Shown: one piece after another, positions 1 to 6,279 of the stretch
How the letters are laid out: each line of letters begins with the position of its first letter
Numbering within the stretch: the first letter of the stretch is position 1
Source: JACRBK01 sp964427955
Lineage (GTDB): Bacteria; Chloroflexota; Anaerolineae; Aggregatilineales; Aggregatilineaceae
Length of the DNA: 6,279 nucleotides
Reading direction: 5' to 3'
Assembly: GCA_964427955.1 (NCBI GenBank)
Contig: CAYRWY010000352.1
Span: 1-6,279 of the forward strand
Program-made: the position numbers and the translations under genes
The notes under the pieces: model-generated
Database searches by the model: none
What the model was told of the DNA's origin: nothing
What the model saw: only the letters and a program-made list of their open reading frames with translations

Positions 1-1035
1 GTTGTTGCCCTCGTTGCTCTCGGCGATGGCGTTGCCCGTATCGACCGCCACCTTGGTATTGATCGCGGCATAGGAGCTGGGATAGCCCGCATAGGTGCAG
101 GTCAGGATACGTCCACCCCGCGCCGCGAGGCTGTCCAGCGTCCAGTTGCAGGCGGGAGCGGGATAGTTTTCGCCCGGCCACCAGTCGATCTGGAAGCTGC
201 CGGAAACCGCCGCCGTGCCCTGGTTGTAGACGCCGACGCGGACTTCGACCGGTTGGCCCTTGGTCGGCGTGGCCGGATTGAGCGAAAACTCGCTGACGTA
301 CAGGTCCGGCTGGCCCGCCGGAGCCGCCGGGGCGCTCACACTGATCGGTTGGAGATAGACGTTGTTGCCCTCGTTGCTCTCGGCGATAGCATTGCCTGAA
401 TCGACGGTGACTTTGGTGTTGATCCCGCTGTAGGGGCTGGGATAGCCCGCGTAGGTGCAGGTCAGGACGCGCCCGCCCATCGCCACGAGGCTGTCCAGCG
501 TCCAGTTGCAGGCGGGAGCGGGATAGTTCTCGCCCGGCCACCAGTCGATCTGGAAGCTGCCAGAGGCCGCGGCGGTGCCCTGGTTGTAGACGCCGACGCG
601 GACTTCGACCGCCTGCCCCTGGACGGGCGTGGCGGGATTGAGCGAAAACTCGCTGACGTACAGGTCGGGCTGGCCCGCCGGAGCCGCCGGGGCGCTCACA
701 CTGATCGGTTGGAGATAGACGTTGTTGCCCTCGTTGCTCTCGGCGATAGCATTGCCTGAATCGACGGTGACTTTGGTGTTGATCCCGCTGTAGGGGCTGG
801 GATAGCCCGCGTAGGTGCAGGTCAGGACGCGCCCGCCCATCGCCACGAGGCTGTCCAGCGTCCAGTTGCAGGCGGGAGCGGGATAGTTCTCGCCCGGCCA
901 CCAGTCGATCTGGAAGCTGCCAGAGGCCGCGGCGGTGCCCTGGTTGTAGACCCCGACGCGGACTTCGACCGCCTGCCCCTGGATGGGCGTGGCGGGGTTG
1001 AGCGAAAACTCGCTGACGTACAGGTCCGGCTGGCC
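1..1035 (-). repeat. Tandem 360-base repeat encoding CARDB domains (2 full copies, 1 partial)
   Basis: Three head-to-tail copies lie at 676-1035, 316-675 and 1-315, in gene order, with an exact 360-base (120-codon) period and no frame slip. The first two copies differ at only 4 of 360 bases: paired positions 1027/667, 997/637, 984/624 and 954/594. Only one of these changes an amino acid (Ile to Val). Over the comparable 300 bases, the third copy differs from the second at about 36 positions (roughly 12%). Its spacer 316-360 is identical to 676-720. The pattern indicates a recent duplication or gene conversion of one whole domain plus its APAAPA linker. The array continues past the left edge, so the true copy number is unknown. 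Confidence 0.95.
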
Positions 1036-2328
1036 GGTCGCGCCGCCGCCGGGCAGGGTGGGGACGGGCGTCGGAATGACCAGTCCGCCCGACGTGCCTG
1101 CCGGAGTGTCCAGCGCCAGCGGGGGATTCCCGTAGGCGGACGCCCACACGAAGGCCATGCTGCCGCTGAACATCGCCCCGGACAGGATCGGTCCGACCGG
1201 CGTGGTCGTCCCCTCATTCTGGTAGAACAGGCCGCTGGCCGTGTTGTAGACAAACCCGGTCGGCACGCCGATGATTTGCGCCGCCTGATCGGCCAGGGGG
1301 GTCAGGCTCGCGGTGCCCAGGACATTCCAATAGAGGTGGGGCGTGATGCCGTCACTCTGCCGGAACAGCGCGACCCGCCCATCCGCCGCCCAGCGCGGCT
1401 GATAGAAGGTGCTCACGCTGTCCGCGTAAAAAAGCTGCGTCGCTGCCGACGGATTGGCCGCGTCGGCGGGCAGAATGCCGATAGCATTCGTGGTCACGGC
1501 GTGCAGCGGATCTTCGCCCACCGCCGGGCCTGCCGGGTAGGCGGGGTCCTGGTAAGCGACGAGCGCGTGACCCGTGGGCAGGACGTCGAGATCGGGCATC
1601 CGGTACGGCCCGCTGATCAATTTCTGGCCCACGCCAGGCACCCCTTGCGGATACCAGGCCACGGCTCCCAGGGGGGCGCTGACGCTGTCGAAGGTGTCGA
1701 ACCGGAGATGGACCTGGTAGCTGGTGCCGCCCGCGTCGGGCGAGAGCAGTACCACGTGCGGAACGACGCTGGCCGTCGCCAGGAATTCGCCGCCCACGAA
1801 GCTGGCGATCTCCGGCCCGCTGTTCAGCAGTTGTTCGAGCGGGCTGCCGGTGCTCAGGTCGAAGACGATCACCCGCCAGCCCGGCGGCGTGGCCGGATCG
1901 TTGGCGAAGCTGATGGCGATCCGGTGGTAGGCATCCGACGAGTAGCGATCCCCCAGGTAGACCCGCTCATTGGGCTGGGCCTGGTGGACGATGAGCCACT
2001 GCGCGGTCTGGAGATCGTAGAATCCGACGCCGATCTGCCCCGTGGTCAGCGGCGCCAACTCCACCAGGTAGCGGCCATCCTGCGAGATATGCAGCGCTTT
2101 GGAGTTGCACGCCGCGCCGGGGGCTTCGTTGGGGAGCACGGGGCGCGGGATCGAGGTGTATTCCCCGGAGGGTGTGACCCAATGCAGCGTATCGTTGCAT
2201 TGGTCGTGCAGGACCAGCCACCACTCACTCGCCGGTAGCTGGGACTTTTCGGCGGCAGCGCCCGGCAGTCCGATGAGCAGTACCCCGGCGATGGCACACA
2301 CCCCTATCAGTCTTCGCAACGCGTTCAT
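1..2328 (-). CDS. Secreted beta-propeller-like protein with tandem CARDB domains (C-terminus beyond left edge)
   Basis: This frame is open for 776 codons from ATG 2328 to the window edge; no stop codon is seen. Residues 1-26 form a signal peptide (RR n-region, hydrophobic core, AAA cleavage site before EK). Cys11 does not fit a lipobox. Residues about 30-410 contain repeated short beta-strand motifs such as ISQDGRYLVEL, WRVIVFDLSTG and PRWAADGRVALFRQ. These resemble TolB/WD40-type propeller blades, but the fold is inferred. A linker with IPTPVPTLPGGG (about 418-429) leads to CARDB domains at 432-551, 552-671 and 672 onward. Each begins GQPDLYVSEFSLNP, has the NQGTA core and ends in AESNEGNN, the classic CARDB signature. 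Each also has two Cys (PACNW and LTCTY) that may form a disulfide. CARDB domains are usually found in extracellular adhesion or binding proteins. The ligand is unknown. The start at 2328 is chosen over the adjacent ATG at 2331 because of better ribosome-site spacing. Confidence 0.9.
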   Translation of the reverse strand, partial: MNALRRLIGVCAIAGVLLIGLPGAAAEKSQLPASEWWLVLHDQCNDTLHWVTPSGEYTSIPRPVLPNEAPGAACNSKALHISQDGRYLVELAPLTTGQIGVGFYDLQTAQWLIVHQAQPNERVYLGDRYSSDAYHRIAISFANDPATPPGWRVIVFDLSTGSPLEQLLNSGPEIASFVGGEFLATASVVPHVVLLSPDAGGTSYQVHLRFDTFDSVSAPLGAVAWYPQGVPGVGQKLISGPYRMPDLDVLPTGHALVAYQDPAYPAGPAVGEDPLHAVTTNAIGILPADAANPSAATQLFYADSVSTFYQPRWAADGRVALFRQSDGITPHLYWNVLGTASLTPLADQAAQIIGVPTGFVYNTASGLFYQNEGTTTPVGPILSGAMFSGSMAFVWASAYGNPPLALDTPAGTSGGLVIPTPVPTLPGGGATGQPDLYVSEFSLNPATPIQGQAVEVRVGVYNQGTAAASGSFQIDWWPGENYPAPACNWTLDSLVAMGGRVLTCTYAGYPSPYSGINTKVTVDSGNAIAESNEGNNVYLQPISVSAPAAPAGQPDLYVSEFSLNPATPVQGQAVEVRVGVYNQGTAAASGSFQIDWWPGENYPAPACNWTLDSLVAMGGRVLTCTYAGYPSPYSGINTKVTVDSGNAIAESNEGNNVYLQPISVSAPAAPAGQPDLYVSEFSLNPATPTKGQPVEVRVGVYNQGTAAVSGSFQIDWWPGENYPAPACNWTLDSLAARGGRILTCTYAGYPSSYAAINTKVAVDTGNAIAESNEGNN

Positions 2329-2331
2329 CAT

Positions 2332-2340
2332 CCACCTCTC
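2332..2340 (-). promoter_or_regulatory. Ribosome binding site for the CARDB gene, with a double ATG
   Basis: Read on the minus strand the sequence is GAGAGGTGG followed directly by ATGATG. The GAGG core is 3 bases from the first ATG (2331) and 6 bases from the second (2328). The second therefore has near-normal spacing and is the preferred start; using the first would add a single Met. Confidence 0.7.
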
Positions 2341-2360
2341 TGACTTAGGCTGCTTTCGTG

Positions 2361-2374
2361 TTTTACTGGTAAAA
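2361..2374. promoter_or_regulatory. 14-base palindrome, possible operator
   Basis: TTTTACTGGTAAAA has perfect 6-base arms around a 2-base centre. It lies just downstream of the predicted leftward -10 box (2378-2383) and covers the expected start point near 2371. A repressor bound here would block transcription of the CARDB gene. The operator role is inferred from symmetry and position; short AT-rich palindromes can also occur by chance. Confidence 0.3.
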
Positions 2375-2377
2375 TTC

Positions 2378-2407
2378 ATAATAGCTTATTACTGCATAAC
2401 GAATCAA
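2378..2407 (-). promoter_or_regulatory. Candidate sigma-70-type promoter for the CARDB gene
   Basis: On the minus strand, TTGATT (2402-2407, 4 of 6 to TTGACA) and TATTAT (2378-2383, 5 of 6 to TATAAT) are separated by 18 bases. They lie in the most AT-rich stretch of the window. Transcription would start near 2371, giving a leader of about 43 bases before ATG 2328 that contains the ribosome binding site. The prediction rests on sequence match only. Confidence 0.4.
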
Positions 2408-2513
2408 TTCAATTCTGCAAAAAACTCGCTAAAAACCGAGCGGCGACGTGCCGTAGGGCAGACGGTGCCTGGACGTCGCGTGCGGTGCGCCCAAAACCCT
2501 ACAATTACGATCA

Positions 2514-2535
2514 AGGGACAGGTTCGCCCTGCCCT
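2514..2535 (+). promoter_or_regulatory. Imperfect inverted repeat over the rightward -35 region
   Basis: AGGG-A-CAGG (2514-2522) can pair with CCTGCCCT (2528-2535), giving an 8-base-pair stem with one bulged A and a 5-base loop. There is no T-tract after it, so it does not look like a terminator. It occupies the place where the -35 contact of the 2546-2551 promoter should be, as expected of a regulator site compensating for a weak -35 box. This function is inferred from position only. Confidence 0.25.
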
Positions 2536-2551
2536 ATGATTGGCCTATAAT
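2523..2551 (+). promoter_or_regulatory. Candidate promoter for the alpha-2-macroglobulin-like gene
   Basis: A perfect TATAAT lies at 2546-2551. The 17-base-upstream hexamer is TTCGCC (2523-2528), a poor -35 match. Transcription would begin near 2558, about 63 bases before ATG 2621. A weaker TATGAT at 2535-2540 is an alternative -10. The weak -35 suggests either activator dependence or a different sigma factor. Confidence 0.4.
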
Positions 2552-2606
2552 CGGAGTAAAGATAACGATCAAATCGCGCCACGCAGCAGTCATTCAGGTA
2601 ATTTTT

Positions 2607-2613
2607 GGGAGGA
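2607..2613 (+). promoter_or_regulatory. Ribosome binding site for the alpha-2-macroglobulin-like gene
   Basis: GGGAGGA ends 7 bases before ATG 2621, a near-consensus Shine-Dalgarno sequence with standard spacing. It fixes this ATG as the start, and the encoded N-terminus is a convincing signal peptide. Confidence 0.8.
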
Positions 2614-2620
2614 AATCGTT

Positions 2621-5600
2621 ATGAGTCTACGACGACTGAAGTGGGTGATCGGGCTGGGCGTGGTCGTGATGGCCGCGCTGAGTGTCACCCTGGTAATGGG
2701 CGCGCCCGGCGCGCAAGAGAGCAACCCGCCGCCGCAGGTGTTCGATACCGATCCCCTGCCCGGCGAAGAGCTGGCCCTCGACGGCCAGGTGACCTTCTAC
2801 TTCGACCTGCCGATGAACCCGGCCTCGGTGGAAGCGGCCTTCAGCGTAACGCCAGAGATCGACGGCGCGCTCGCCTGGCAGGACGCCGCGACGCTGGTCT
2901 TCACCCCGTCGTCGGCCTACGAGCGGGCGACCGAATACGCCTTCGTGATCGGGACCGGCGCTACCTCGGCAGACGGCGTGGCCCTGGCCGATCCGTTCAC
3001 GCTCAAGCTGCAAACGGTGGGCTATCTCGAAGTGTCCGAAGTGCTGCCCACACCGGATTCCGAGGCTGTGGATACCGACAGCGTGATCACGGTGATCTTC
3101 AACCGCCCGGTGGTCCCGCTGCTGATGGTCGAGGACATGGACACCCTGCCGCACCCGCTGACGTTCGATCCGGCGGTAGAAGGCACCGGCGAATGGCTGA
3201 ATACCTCGATCTACCTCTTCACGCCTTCTGCCGGGCTGCGCGGCGGCACCACCTACACGCTGACCGTCAAGGCCGGGCTGGAAGATACCACCGGCAGCGT
3301 ATTGAAGGATGACTACCGGTGGAGCTTCTCCACGCTGCCGCCGGACGTGACCAACGTTTCGCCTTACGACCAGGAAAGCGCCGTCGTGCTCGAGACGCCG
3401 ATCACGGTGGATTTCACCCAGCCGATGGACCCGGAGTCTTTGAAAGAGGGCTTCACGCTCAGCCTGCTGGGGCCGACGGGCGGCGATACCTACCTGCCGG
3501 AACCCCAGCCGGTGGCCGGGACGTTCGACTGGAATGACAGCTTCACCAGCCTGACCTTCACGCCGGATGCCCCGCTGGAAATGGGATCGGCTTACCGGAT
3601 CGACCTCGTGGCCGAAAAGACGCTCAGCGCCACCGGCGCGGCGCTGCGAGAAGCGGCGACCGCCACGTTCTATACCGTGCCCTATCCCGCCATCCTGTAT
3701 ACCTCGCCGTCGGACGGGGAATCGGAAGCCTATCCTTACGGCGGTTTTTCGATCTACTTCGCCGGGCCGATGGACCTCGACTCGCTCGAGGACAAGGTGA
3801 TCATCGATCCCAAGCCCTGGCGCGACTTCGACACGTATTTCTACGACTGGGACTACAGCTACAACCTGTCGTTCGACACCGAACCCTCGACCGAATACAC
3901 CATCACGATCCTGCCCGGCATGGCCGACCGCTACGGCAACACCATCAAACAGGGCATGGTCGTCACCTACACCACCGCCGCTTACCCGCCCGAACTGACG
4001 ATCCAGGGGCCGGGGCAGGTGGGCATGTACAGCAGCTACAACCCAACCACGCGTGTATTCGTCACCCACCGCAACGTCTCGCGGCTGGACATGGGCCTGT
4101 TCAAAGTGTCGCTGGCGCGTTTTGCCCAACTGGTCGGGCCGAACAGCTACGACGCCTGGCAGAACTTCACCCCGCAGCCGACCGACCTGCTGCGCCAGTG
4201 GTCGATGGACGTTGCCAGCCAGCAGGATCAGCGCCGCTACGAGCTGCTGCTGCTCTCGGACAAAGGGCCGAGCGGCATCTCGAATATCCAGTGCCTGGGC
4301 GCGCCCGATCCGCAGGTCAAGATCGGCGACGTGGTGATCGTCACGCGCGAAGATGCGCGCCCGCTCAACGTCCGCCAGGAACCGAACCTGACCGCGCAGA
4401 CGATCTCGCAGGTGCTCCCCGACGAAACGATGCAGATCATCGGCGGGCCGTTCTGCGAAGGCGGCTATCTGTGGTGGCAGGTCGTACTGAGCAACCAGAT
4501 TACCGGCTGGGCGGCGGAAGGCGACCTGGATCACTACTACTACGAGCCGCTGGGCAGCACGCCCACCGATCCCAACGCGCCGACGCCGGTCGGATCGACG
4601 GCGAGCGATCAACCGCCCGCGCTGGACCCCGGCATCTACTACCTGACGGTGAATGCGCCGGAACTGGTGGATTATGACGACTGGGGCCGCAAACAGCTCA
4701 TGCTGGTGCAGTCGGCCAACGTCACGCTCAAGTTCAGCCAGGATACGGCGCTGGCCTGGGTCACCGACATGCAGAGCGGGGCCCCGGTGGACGACGTCCC
4801 GGTGATCTTCTACAACCAGGACTTCAACCCGGTCGCGCAGGCGCGCACCGATGCGAACGGCCAGGCGGTGGCGACGATCCCGCACCTCAGCGACCTGTAT
4901 TCGGATATGTACGCCACGGTGGACGATGGCGGGGTGTTCGGCTTCGCGACCAGCAGTTGGTCGAGCGGCATGGACCCCTGGCAGTTCGACATCTTCAGCG
5001 ACTACGATCCCGAAGATTTCACCGTCTACCTGTACACGGATCGCCCGATCTACCGGCCCGATCAGCCGGTGTACTTCAAGGGCATCCTGCGCAACCGCAG
5101 CGACGTGACCTACACCGTGCCGCCCGACGTCAAGGAGATCCCGATCAAGGTCTACGACGATCAGGGGCAGGTGATCTACGACCAGGTGCTGCCGGTCAAC
5201 GCGATGGGATCGTTCAGCGGCCAGGTGATGCTGGACGCCAGCGCCCCGCTCGGCTACTACCGCATCGTGGCCGAGATGAGCAGCAACCAGCGCGACTCGT
5301 TCGGCGTGAGCTTCAACGTAGCCGAATATCGCGCCCCGGAATTCCAGGTGGACGTCACCCCGGCGGTGAATGCCGTCGTGCAGGGCGATACGATCAACGT
5401 CCTGGTCGATTCCAGCTACTACTTCGGCGGCGCGGTGTCGAATGCCCACGTGTCATACACCGTGCAGTCGCAGGATTACTACTTCAACTACACCGGCGAC
5501 GCCGAGGGCTACTGGTCGTTCACCGACCAGAACTATGACTTCTACTCGCCCGAATACTATGGGGCGAACGGCCAGGTGGTCGCCGAAGGCGAAGGCACGA

Positions 5601-6279
5601 CCGACGCTCAGGGCCGCTTCATGATCGAGATTCCCGCCGACCTGGGCGAAAAGGGATCGAGCCAGACCTTCACCATCGAAGCGCGGGTCACCGATGAGAG
5701 CGACCAACTGGTCGCCGGGCGCGCGCAGGTGGTGGTGCACCAGGGGTTGGTCTACGTCGGTTTGCAGCCGGAAGATTACGTAGGCCGCGCCGAAAAAGAG
5801 AACCGGATCAACGTACTGGCGGCGGACTGGGACAGCGCCCCGGTCGCCGGGCAGGACGTCGAATACGAGATCGTCGAGCGCCGCTGGTCGAGCGTCCAGG
5901 AAGAGGACGAATATGGCCGCACGACCTGGACCTGGGACGTCGAAGAAATCCCGCTGGACGGCGCGTCCGGCAAGGTGACGACCGGCGACGACGGCCTGGC
6001 GCAGATCACCTTCACGCCGCCCTACGGCGGCACCTTCAAGGTCTATGCCCATGCCCTGGACGAGCGCGGCAATAAGATCACCAGCAGCGCCTTCATGTGG
6101 GTCAGCGGCAGCAACTTCATCAGTTGGCGGCAGGAGAACTCCAACCGCATCCAGTTGATCACCGACAAGGACGAATACCAGGTCGGCGACACGGCGCAGA
6201 TCCTGATCCCCAGCCCCTGGCAGGGGGAAGCTTACGCGCTGGTCACGGTCGAGCGCGGCGACATCCTGACGCACGAAGT
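2621..6279 (+). CDS. Exported alpha-2-macroglobulin-like protein with Ig-like and SH3b domains (C-terminus beyond right edge)
   Basis: The frame is open for 1219 codons to the window edge. Residues 1-31 are a signal peptide (RRLK, hydrophobic core, cleavage near APGA before QES). There is no lipobox Cys, unlike the lipoprotein form in enterobacteria. Four Big_5/SbsA-like Ig domains follow at about 39-133, 134-240, 241-354 and 355-454. Each has an 'F..PM' or similar strand and a late 'FTP' strand. An MG1-like region (about 455-570 and 665-790) is interrupted by an SH3b domain at about 571-636 (LNVRQEP, YLWWQVV, GWAAEGD). MG2 begins at about 800 (YTDRPIYRPDQPVYFKG). MG3 begins at 898 (FNVAEYRAPEFQV, then YYFGG). 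An MG4-like domain spans about 1044-1172, and a bait-region-domain start is at about 1178 (ITDKDEYQVGD). Family members trap proteases through a bait region and often a CxEQ thioester; that part is outside the window, so thioester status is unknown. About two thirds of a typical length is visible. Confidence 0.92.
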   Translation, partial: MSLRRLKWVIGLGVVVMAALSVTLVMGAPGAQESNPPPQVFDTDPLPGEELALDGQVTFYFDLPMNPASVEAAFSVTPEIDGALAWQDAATLVFTPSSAYERATEYAFVIGTGATSADGVALADPFTLKLQTVGYLEVSEVLPTPDSEAVDTDSVITVIFNRPVVPLLMVEDMDTLPHPLTFDPAVEGTGEWLNTSIYLFTPSAGLRGGTTYTLTVKAGLEDTTGSVLKDDYRWSFSTLPPDVTNVSPYDQESAVVLETPITVDFTQPMDPESLKEGFTLSLLGPTGGDTYLPEPQPVAGTFDWNDSFTSLTFTPDAPLEMGSAYRIDLVAEKTLSATGAALREAATATFYTVPYPAILYTSPSDGESEAYPYGGFSIYFAGPMDLDSLEDKVIIDPKPWRDFDTYFYDWDYSYNLSFDTEPSTEYTITILPGMADRYGNTIKQGMVVTYTTAAYPPELTIQGPGQVGMYSSYNPTTRVFVTHRNVSRLDMGLFKVSLARFAQLVGPNSYDAWQNFTPQPTDLLRQWSMDVASQQDQRRYELLLLSDKGPSGISNIQCLGAPDPQVKIGDVVIVTREDARPLNVRQEPNLTAQTISQVLPDETMQIIGGPFCEGGYLWWQVVLSNQITGWAAEGDLDHYYYEPLGSTPTDPNAPTPVGSTASDQPPALDPGIYYLTVNAPELVDYDDWGRKQLMLVQSANVTLKFSQDTALAWVTDMQSGAPVDDVPVIFYNQDFNPVAQARTDANGQAVATIPHLSDLYSDMYATVDDGGVFGFATSSWSSGMDPWQFDIFSDYDPEDFTVYLYTDRPIYRPDQPVYFKGILRNRSDVTYTVPPDVKEIPIKVYDDQGQVIYDQVLPVNAMGSFSGQVMLDASAPLGYYRIVAEMSSNQRDSFGVSFNVAEYRAPEFQVDVTPAVNAVVQGDTINVLVDSSYYFGGAVSNAHVSYTVQSQDYYFNYTGDAEGYWSFTDQNYDFYSPEYYGANGQVVAEGEGTTDAQGRFMIEIPADLGEKGSSQTFTIEARVTDESDQLVAGRAQVVVHQGLVYVGLQPEDYVGRAEKENRINVLAADWDSAPVAGQDVEYEIVERRWSSVQEEDEYGRTTWTWDVEEIPLDGASGKVTTGDDGLAQITFTPPYGGTFKVYAHALDERGNKITSSAFMWVSGSNFISWRQENSNRIQLITDKDEYQVGDTAQILIPSPWQGEAYALVTVERGDILTHE

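Larger units (their letters stand above)
2504..2572. repeat. 11-base near-perfect direct repeat flanking the rightward promoter
   Basis: ATTACGATCAA (2504-2514) and ATAACGATCAA (2562-2572) match at 10 of 11 positions, with 58 bases between equivalent points. The copies bracket the TATAAT box at 2546-2551, one upstream of the -35 area and one just past the expected start point. A pair of regulator sites is possible, but chance is not excluded in a region of this size. Confidence 0.3.

Noticed and set aside
1..1035. CRISPR array or mobile-element repeats as an explanation for the 360-base periodicity
   Set aside because: The units are in-frame, 120 codons long, have no spacers, and encode a recognisable protein domain.
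822..1253. A 143-codon minus-strand open frame rich in Arg, Ser and Pro
   Set aside because: It is a frame-shifted shadow of the CARDB gene on the same strand; the true frame has clear CARDB motifs.
1276..2238. A 320-codon plus-strand open frame
   Set aside because: It is antisense to the propeller-like part of the CARDB gene. Its composition is Arg/Gly/Val-rich and it has no credible ribosome site or domain.
2454..2536. Inverted repeat TAGGGCAG (2454-2461) and CTGCCCTA (2529-2536)
   Set aside because: The arms are only 8 bases and 67 bases apart, which is expected about once by chance in a region of this size. The local hairpin at 2514-2535 is the better pairing for the right arm.
2627..5449. 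A 940-codon open frame on the minus strand opposite the alpha-2-macroglobulin-like gene
   Set aside because: Its product is rich in His, Arg, Val and Asp without recognisable domains, as expected from the reverse of GC-ending codons. The plus-strand frame has a signal peptide, a ribosome binding site and a chain of known domains.
5453..6274. A 273-codon minus-strand open frame at the right edge
   Set aside because: It is the continuation of the same antisense shadow. It overlaps the MG3/MG4 coding region entirely and has no domain signal.

Overview
The window holds two divergently transcribed, exported, multi-domain protein genes. Both run off the window, so neither C-terminus is visible. 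They are separated by a 289-base, comparatively AT-rich intergenic region (2332-2620). No RNA gene, CRISPR array, insertion sequence or intrinsic terminator was recognised.

Organism: the coding DNA is GC-rich with strongly G/C-ending codons. Both proteins have Sec-type signal peptides without a lipobox, and both carry Pro/Thr-rich linkers of the TPVPT type. The combination of beta-propeller plus CARDB repeats on one side, and Ig-like domains plus SH3b plus alpha-2-macroglobulin on the other, resembles surface proteins of Chloroflexota (Anaerolineae-like). This is an inference from style and architecture, not from a marker gene.

Left part (1-2328, minus strand): a secreted protein of at least 776 residues. 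It has a signal peptide, a roughly 380-residue region that reads like a TolB/WD40-type beta-propeller, a short Pro-rich linker, and at least three tandem 120-residue CARDB domains. The repeats are also repeats at DNA level with an exact 360-base period. The first two copies differ at only 4 of 360 bases, and the array runs off the left edge.

Middle (2332-2620): candidate promoters face both ways. There is a 14-base palindrome over the predicted leftward start point. A short imperfect hairpin sits where the rightward -35 should be, and an 11-base near-perfect direct repeat brackets the rightward promoter. Clear ribosome binding sites precede both genes.

Right part (2621-6279, plus strand): the N-terminal 1219 residues of a bacterial alpha-2-macroglobulin-like protein. 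It has a signal peptide, four Ig-like (Big_5/SbsA-type) domains and an MG1-like domain that appears to be split by an inserted SH3b domain. MG2, MG3 and MG4-like domains follow, then the start of the bait-region domain. The thioester domain would lie beyond the right edge.

Both products should act outside the cytoplasmic membrane: one as a probable adhesion or binding surface protein, the other as a probable protease trap. Nothing in the sequence shows that they act together; the shared intergenic region allows co-regulation but does not prove it.
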